Assembly: GCF_000744225.1 (NCBI RefSeq)
Contig: NZ_JQLN01000006.1
Span: forward strand, 310,001 to 374,000
Reading direction: 5' to 3'
Source: Kitasatospora mediocidica KCTC 9733
GTDB lineage: Bacteria > Actinomycetota > Actinomycetes > Streptomycetales > Streptomycetaceae
Length of the DNA: 64,000 bases
The notes beneath the pieces are model-generated. The model did no database searches, was not told where the DNA came from, and saw only the letters and a list, made by a program, of their open reading frames with translations. Shown here in pieces: positions 60,348 through 64,000 of this stretch. Position 1 is the first letter of the stretch. Each line of letters starts with the position of its first letter. Both the position numbers and the translations under genes were made by a program.

Positions 60348-60665
60348 TTATTCGATGTTCTCGAGGATGGTGGACAGCTCGGTGGCGTCCTGATAGGCCG
60401 CCTCGGCCGCGGGAACCTGCGCCCAGTAAACGGCGTAGTTGGGCTTCCGGAACTGGCTCAGCAGGACGTAGGCGTCCTTCCATCGCTTGGCGGCGGCGTT
60501 GAACGAGGCTTTGACGGCCGGGTCCTCGGCGATCAGCGCTTCGAGCAGTCCGGCCTGGATGACCGGACCCCAGGTCTGCTGGATGCTCTGGGACTCCTCC
60601 TGCATTTTTTCGGCCGCGGTCGCGATGGCGCTCAGTGTGGCCGTGTCCGGAACCTGGTCTGCCAT
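60348..60665 (-). CDS. Small helical protein facing the CHAT protease
   Basis: A 105-residue acidic, mostly helical protein; no signal peptide, no membrane segment and no known family. Segments TATLSAIATAAEKMQEESQS and AAKRWKDAYVLLSQFRKP are amphipathic. ATG 60665 follows GGAGAG. It is the second gene of a two-gene operon with the 234-residue protein (56 bp gap). It may be an activator, inhibitor or substrate of the CHAT protease; inferred only from position. Confidence 0.72.
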   Translation of the reverse strand: MADQVPDTATLSAIATAAEKMQEESQSIQQTWGPVIQAGLLEALIAEDPAVKASFNAAAKRWKDAYVLLSQFRKPNYAVYWAQVPAAEAAYQDATELSTILENIE

Positions 60666-60721
60666 GGCTTCTCTCCTGTGCTCGGTGAACTGGCCGGTGA
60701 ACTGGTCTGCGGGGCTTGCTC

Positions 60722-61426
60722 TCAGCGTACGGCGGGAATCTCCCTCCTATCGCCGTTTCCCTGGAGTCTGACCATTTCCTCATGGAACTTCGAGTAGATC
60801 TGCGCGGCCCGCTCAAGGGCTTTCTCGATGTCTCCACGGTCCATGCGCATCGCGTTCAACTGTCCGCGGTAGAGGTACAGGAAGGTGTTGAAGCCGATCT
60901 TCCTGAGATCGACCGCCGATTTCACCATGACGAACGCACTGACCTTCTCGGCCTTTTTGCGGATACCGCTCGACTCGATGCTGCGCTGCCATGCCCGCAG
61001 GTCAAGGCGTATGATCGAGTACTCCTCGGTCAGGACGACGTACCGATGGAGCGTCGACTCGCTGCCCTCCGAGCCACCGAGGAAGTCCGCCAGAACCTCG
61101 GTGACCAGAGTGGCGACCCCGTCGATGATCTCGTCCGCCGATCCCCGGCAGAATGATTTGAGGGCGCCGGCGATTGGCTTGCCGATGTCCTTGACCTGGC
61201 TGGACGTGAAGGCGTGTGTCTGGATCGTGCTCTCCAGTACCGCCTCTATGGGGATTCTCCTGTCCTGGTCGCTGCCGGCGGTGATCAGCGCCTTCTCTAT
61301 GTCCATCTCGAAGAACTCGGCTTTCGTCTGGGCGAGAGCCGCCAGGGCTTCGAGCGTTTCCCTGGCCTCTTCCATCTGTTTCGACGACGGGTCGAGGCCT
61401 TCGATGACACCGGCGATTGGTCCCAT
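60722..61426 (-). CDS. Helical protein of unknown family, CHAT locus
   Basis: A 234-residue protein predicted to be almost entirely helical, with a moderately hydrophobic, glycine-containing stretch (GKPIAGALKSF ... VATLVTEVLADFLGG, about 82-117) between charged helices. There is no secretion signal. ATG 61426 follows AAGGAG. Codon use is visibly less GC-rich than the flanking genes, suggesting separate acquisition. It could be a CHAT substrate released as an effector, for example a membrane-active helical protein, but no homologue is recognised. Confidence 0.72.
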   Translation of the reverse strand: MGPIAGVIEGLDPSSKQMEEARETLEALAALAQTKAEFFEMDIEKALITAGSDQDRRIPIEAVLESTIQTHAFTSSQVKDIGKPIAGALKSFCRGSADEIIDGVATLVTEVLADFLGGSEGSESTLHRYVVLTEEYSIIRLDLRAWQRSIESSGIRKKAEKVSAFVMVKSAVDLRKIGFNTFLYLYRGQLNAMRMDRGDIEKALERAAQIYSKFHEEMVRLQGNGDRREIPAVR

Positions 61427-62405
61427 GATCTCTCCTTGGGATTTCCGGAGGCCCGCTGCGACCCGGACGTCACCGGTCGCAGTGGGTGTGGTTTGCGCAC
61501 TGTAAGTCAGTACACAAAGCAGTTGGCTGAGGTGGTGCGGGAGCCGGTCGGGTCTGTCTGGAAAGTGGTCGGTAATCCCGCCCGACTAACGATTACCCGC
61601 CTCCGGCATCCGTGATGCCGGCGGCACCGTAAAAACCGACCCGGAGCCGAGTAGTGCCCATTCGGCCCACCCGGCTTGCGGGTGCGGAATTGCGGCGCAC
61701 AATCGGCGCTTCGGTGATCGGAATGGGCCGCCGGCACACCGGGATCGCGGGGATCGTCCTGGTGGGCGAGGGGTCGTGGCCTGGCGGTCCGTCATGACCG
61801 GCCGTGCGAAGGATGGTTGAGTGGACCGATCGAGAATCCGGGCGCCGGGGTCGCGGGGGTGTCCAACTTCCGTTTCCCGCACGCCTGCTGGGCCGCTCGG
61901 GGGCGCGGGACGCGCCCGCGCGAACCGGTCCAACCCGGCGGGGTGCCGGCGGCGGCGCGGAATGATGTCTGATTTGTAGCATTCATCCGGCCGGTCGGTA
62001 TTTATTCAACAGCCTTGTTTATTTAATGGTCCTTGACCGCCGCCCGAGCAGCTTGGCATGCTGGCGATGGCCGTAACCGATCATGCGTTTCATGGTGCAG
62101 GGCGTTCGATCGGATACACGTTCAGATGATGAGACAGGGGGACGGGTCGGCAGCTGCCGACCCGCATGGGAGCAGCTGGGTGTGTGTCAGGGGATCCATC
62201 ACCCGTCTCAAGTTCTGAGAAACCACGGCCCGGGTCAGAATTGGCTATAAAATCCCGCAAGGGGATCGCTGCAACCGCAAATGGTGTGCCCCTCACATTC
62301 CTCCGTGGTGCATTGGGTCCGCAAATCAGTGCGGAGGGCACGGCCTGTCCGGCTGCCTCATGCATATTCCGTGGACTGCCAGAGAATAGGAGGTTTGCGT
62401 CAGAC
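61427..62405. other. 979-bp AT-richer region without a recognised gene
   Basis: This separates the CHAT locus from the SagB-type gene. It has AT-rich runs near 61975-62035, the inverted repeat GGTAATC...GATTACC (61571-61597), a 22-bp palindrome at 62143-62164 and TATAAAAT at 62246-62253. Short open frames lack ribosome sites. A boundary of acquired DNA, or a long regulated leader, are possible. Confidence 0.5.
62143..62164. promoter_or_regulatory. 22-bp perfect palindrome upstream of the SagB-type gene
   Basis: CGGGTCGGCAG followed directly by its complement CTGCCGACCCG. It lies about 240 bp upstream of the SagB-type start. It may be an operator or an attenuator hairpin. Confidence 0.55.
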
Positions 62406-63878
62406 GTGCAAGGAAATCTGATCACCCAGGAAGCCGGCTCCGTCGCATACGCGCCCGAGCGCGAATCCTCGGTCCGCACCGCCGACCTGTGGGCCAGGGT
62501 GGCCCTGCCGGCGGCGTCGCCCGAGCCGCCCGCCGAGCCCGTTGTCGCACCCGGCTTACGACTCGCTCTGTCCCTGCTGGAGGAAGGCGCGTTGACCAGT
62601 CGCGCCAACCGCTCCTGCACCTCGTACGTGGCGCGGGCGGTGCCGTCGGCCGGAGCCGTGTACCCGTACGAGTTCGCCGTCCTCGCCAGGGAGAACGGCG
62701 TGCCGACCGCCTTCCGGGTCGACGCCGATCGCCGTAGCTGTGCCCGGCTGGCCGTCGGGGACCGCGTCACCGCCGCGCTGGACGCCTCGACGCTCGCCAT
62801 TCCGGACGACGGGGGAGCGCTGGTGGTCACCCTCACCCGCCCGTGGCTTTCGATGCGCAAGTACGGCGACCGCGGCTACCTTTACACCCAACTCGACGCC
62901 GGGCACGCTGCCGGCAACCTCGCCCTGGCCGCGGCCGGACGCGCTGTCACGGGCGCTCTGCGGCTGCGCTTCCCGAGGGGACCTCTCTCGGAGCTGCTGG
63001 AGGCGGGCGAGAACTGCCGGGAGATCCACTCCGCGATCCCGGTGTCGGCTGGTTCGGACGCTTCGGCCGACGAGGCGTGGACCCGATGGACGGTGCAGGA
63101 CGGCACCGACCGGGAGCTGCGCGGCCCCACCTGGCGCTCCTGGCTGGAGAGCACCTGTTGGGACTCCCTCGGCGAATGGCCCGAGCACTCCGGCTCCGCC
63201 GCCCTCCCGACCGTGCCCGCACCGCTCGCGCGCATCCGCACGGGCCGACAACTCCCCGACGGAAAAGCCGGGTTGGGTGACCCGTCCGAGTGGTCACAAC
63301 TGATCGGCACGCGGGCCTCCAGCAAGGCGTTCACGGGCGAGGCCGTCTCCGCCGCTGCGGTCTGGCAAGCGGTCTCGGCCCTGTCGACGCCGCTGGAGAC
63401 CGACCTTCCCGACGCCTCGCCGCTGTCCGCCACCCTGGTCCTGCGCTCGACGACGGAACCCGAGCAGGACGCGGTGTACCGGCTGGGCACCGGTGAGCGG
63501 CTGCCCGGACAGCTGCCGTCCACCGATGAGGTGGCCCGCGCCTGTATGCAGCAGCGCGCCCTCGCCGGAGCCGCGGCCGTCCTGTTGCTGCACGTGCCGC
63601 GCACCTCGCTCGCCGGGGACGGCTCGGCCGCCGATGCCGAGAGCCTGCGTGAACTCACCTTCCGTTGCGGTGCCCTGGGGCAGCTGCTCTACCTGGGAGC
63701 GAACCGTGCGACGGTCGGGGTGACCGGCATCGGTGGTTTCGACACGCCGCTGTGGCGCACCCTGGCGGGGCTGCCGGAGGACGACGAGATCCTGTACGCA
63801 CTGCTGCTCGGCTGCCCGGACGATTCGGGCGTCAAGTTCGACCGGCTTGCCACGGCGCACGCCCAGAACGAGCGGTGA
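62406..63878 (+). CDS. SagB-type double nitroreductase (azoline oxidase-like)
   Basis: A 490-residue FMN-dependent dehydrogenase with two nitroreductase-like halves. The first has SAGAVYPYEF (81-90) and RKYGDRGYLYTQLDAGHAAGN (151-171), the SagB/ThcOx hallmarks; the second (about 300-490) has SSKAFTGEAVS and LGQLLYLGANRATVGVTGIGG. Relatives oxidise azolines to azoles in RiPP or non-ribosomal pathways. GTG 62406 is chosen from the AGGAGG 12 bases upstream; the frame is open further upstream but that DNA is not protein-like. Codon 51 is TTA (62556-62558), implying bldA control. It overlaps the adenylation gene by four bases. Confidence 0.8.
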   Translation: MQGNLITQEAGSVAYAPERESSVRTADLWARVALPAASPEPPAEPVVAPGLRLALSLLEEGALTSRANRSCTSYVARAVPSAGAVYPYEFAVLARENGVPTAFRVDADRRSCARLAVGDRVTAALDASTLAIPDDGGALVVTLTRPWLSMRKYGDRGYLYTQLDAGHAAGNLALAAAGRAVTGALRLRFPRGPLSELLEAGENCREIHSAIPVSAGSDASADEAWTRWTVQDGTDRELRGPTWRSWLESTCWDSLGEWPEHSGSAALPTVPAPLARIRTGRQLPDGKAGLGDPSEWSQLIGTRASSKAFTGEAVSAAAVWQAVSALSTPLETDLPDASPLSATLVLRSTTEPEQDAVYRLGTGERLPGQLPSTDEVARACMQQRALAGAAAVLLLHVPRTSLAGDGSAADAESLRELTFRCGALGQLLYLGANRATVGVTGIGGFDTPLWRTLAGLPEDDEILYALLLGCPDDSGVKFDRLATAHAQNER

Positions 63879-64000
63879 GCCCGATGCGCGCTGTGCTTCC
63901 CGATGTCTTCACCGACGTTCTCGCCCGCCACGGCGACCGCGTCGCGGTCACCGACGCCGACGGTTCGCTGCGCTACGGCGAACTCGCCGCCCGGGCCCGG
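63875..64000 (+). CDS. Adenylation-domain protein, 5' end only
   Basis: The first about 42 residues (MSPMRAVLPDVFTDVLARH, then DRVAVTDADGSLRYGELAARAR) match the opening of AMP-binding adenylation domains of NRPS or acyl-CoA ligases; the gene continues beyond the window. The start is GTG 63875, overlapping the SagB-type stop (GTGA), or ATG 63884. Coupling to a SagB-type oxidase suggests a natural-product gene cluster to the right. Confidence 0.78.
   Translation, partial: MSPMRAVLPDVFTDVLARHGDRVAVTDADGSLRYGELAARAR

Noticed and set aside
60722..61426. The 234-residue CHAT neighbour as a bacterial gasdermin
   Set aside because: Length and protease neighbour fit, but the sequence is helix-rich and lacks an N-terminal cysteine near residue 3-7, so the gasdermin fold is unlikely.
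62033..62218. 61-residue frame upstream of the SagB-type gene as a RiPP precursor
   Set aside because: It contains Cys and Ser but starts at a non-ATG codon without a ribosome site, spans the 22-bp palindrome and shows no leader/core layout.
62166..62405. Longer N-terminus for the SagB-type protein from 62166
   Set aside because: The region is AT-richer, contains a TATAAAAT element and lacks conserved residues, and AGGAGG supports a start at 62406.

Overview
The window is high-GC, densely coded DNA from a filamentous actinomycete, most likely a member of the Streptomycetaceae. The diagnostic content is a complete whiE-type spore-pigment locus, a Streptomyces subtilisin-inhibitor-like protein, rare TTA leucine codons and many secreted or lipid-anchored proteins. 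The genus (Streptomyces, Kitasatospora or Streptacidiphilus) cannot be fixed from the sequence alone. No rRNA, tRNA, CRISPR array or intact insertion sequence was recognised.

Layout. 1-9.8 kb: a coiled-coil protein, a secreted family GH2 exo-beta-D-glucosaminidase with a ROK-type palindrome in its promoter, a TauD-like dioxygenase, an MFS exporter, an alpha/beta hydrolase divergent from a MarR regulator over a 22-bp operator, a D,D-carboxypeptidase and a lone TipAS domain. 9.8-17.5 kb: a FabF-like ketosynthase, pirin, DUF5713-like protein, DUF4232-like lipoprotein, acetate transporter, a frameshifted membrane protein, a small YeaQ-type membrane protein, a DinB-fold protein and an ArsR/AHSA1 pair. 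17.6-19.9 kb: a complete cyanate-detoxification unit (cynR, divergent cynT-cynS). 20-29.7 kb: a beta-helix protein, an O-methyltransferase and the spore-pigment cluster. Seven co-directional genes (SchA/CurD-like, cupin, KS-alpha, CLF, ACP, aromatase, TcmI-type cyclase) diverge from an FAD hydroxylase, in the order of S. coelicolor whiE.

29.7-45.7 kb: two-domain multicopper oxidase, an alpha/beta hydrolase with a small helical partner, a second MFS exporter, a CopC-CopD fusion with a lipoprotein, and a secreted protein whose upstream region has three DasR-like boxes. A glycerol/ether-lipid-like block follows (TetR-glpD divergent from an alkyl-DHAP-synthase-like oxidase and a diacylglycerol-kinase-type protein), then a P450 and a secreted beta-propeller. 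45.7-54.3 kb: secondary zwf, a DMT transporter and an Opp-type ABC importer operon (SBP, two permeases, fused OppD-OppF ATPase). 55-56.6 kb: an SSI-like inhibitor with an acidic P1 residue, a DDN-type oxidoreductase and a chloramphenicol-phosphotransferase-like kinase.

56.7-61.4 kb is the least explained region and the best candidate for an undescribed system. A small membrane protein whose eighth codon is TTA is followed 3 bp later by a 1066-residue CHAT-TPR protease. Facing them, and sharing a bidirectional terminator, is an operon of two small helical proteins of unknown family, less GC-rich than the rest. About 1 kb of AT-richer non-coding DNA separates this from a SagB-type double nitroreductase, also with a TTA codon, translationally coupled to an adenylation-domain gene that runs off the right edge. 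That is probably the start of a non-ribosomal or azole-type natural-product cluster.
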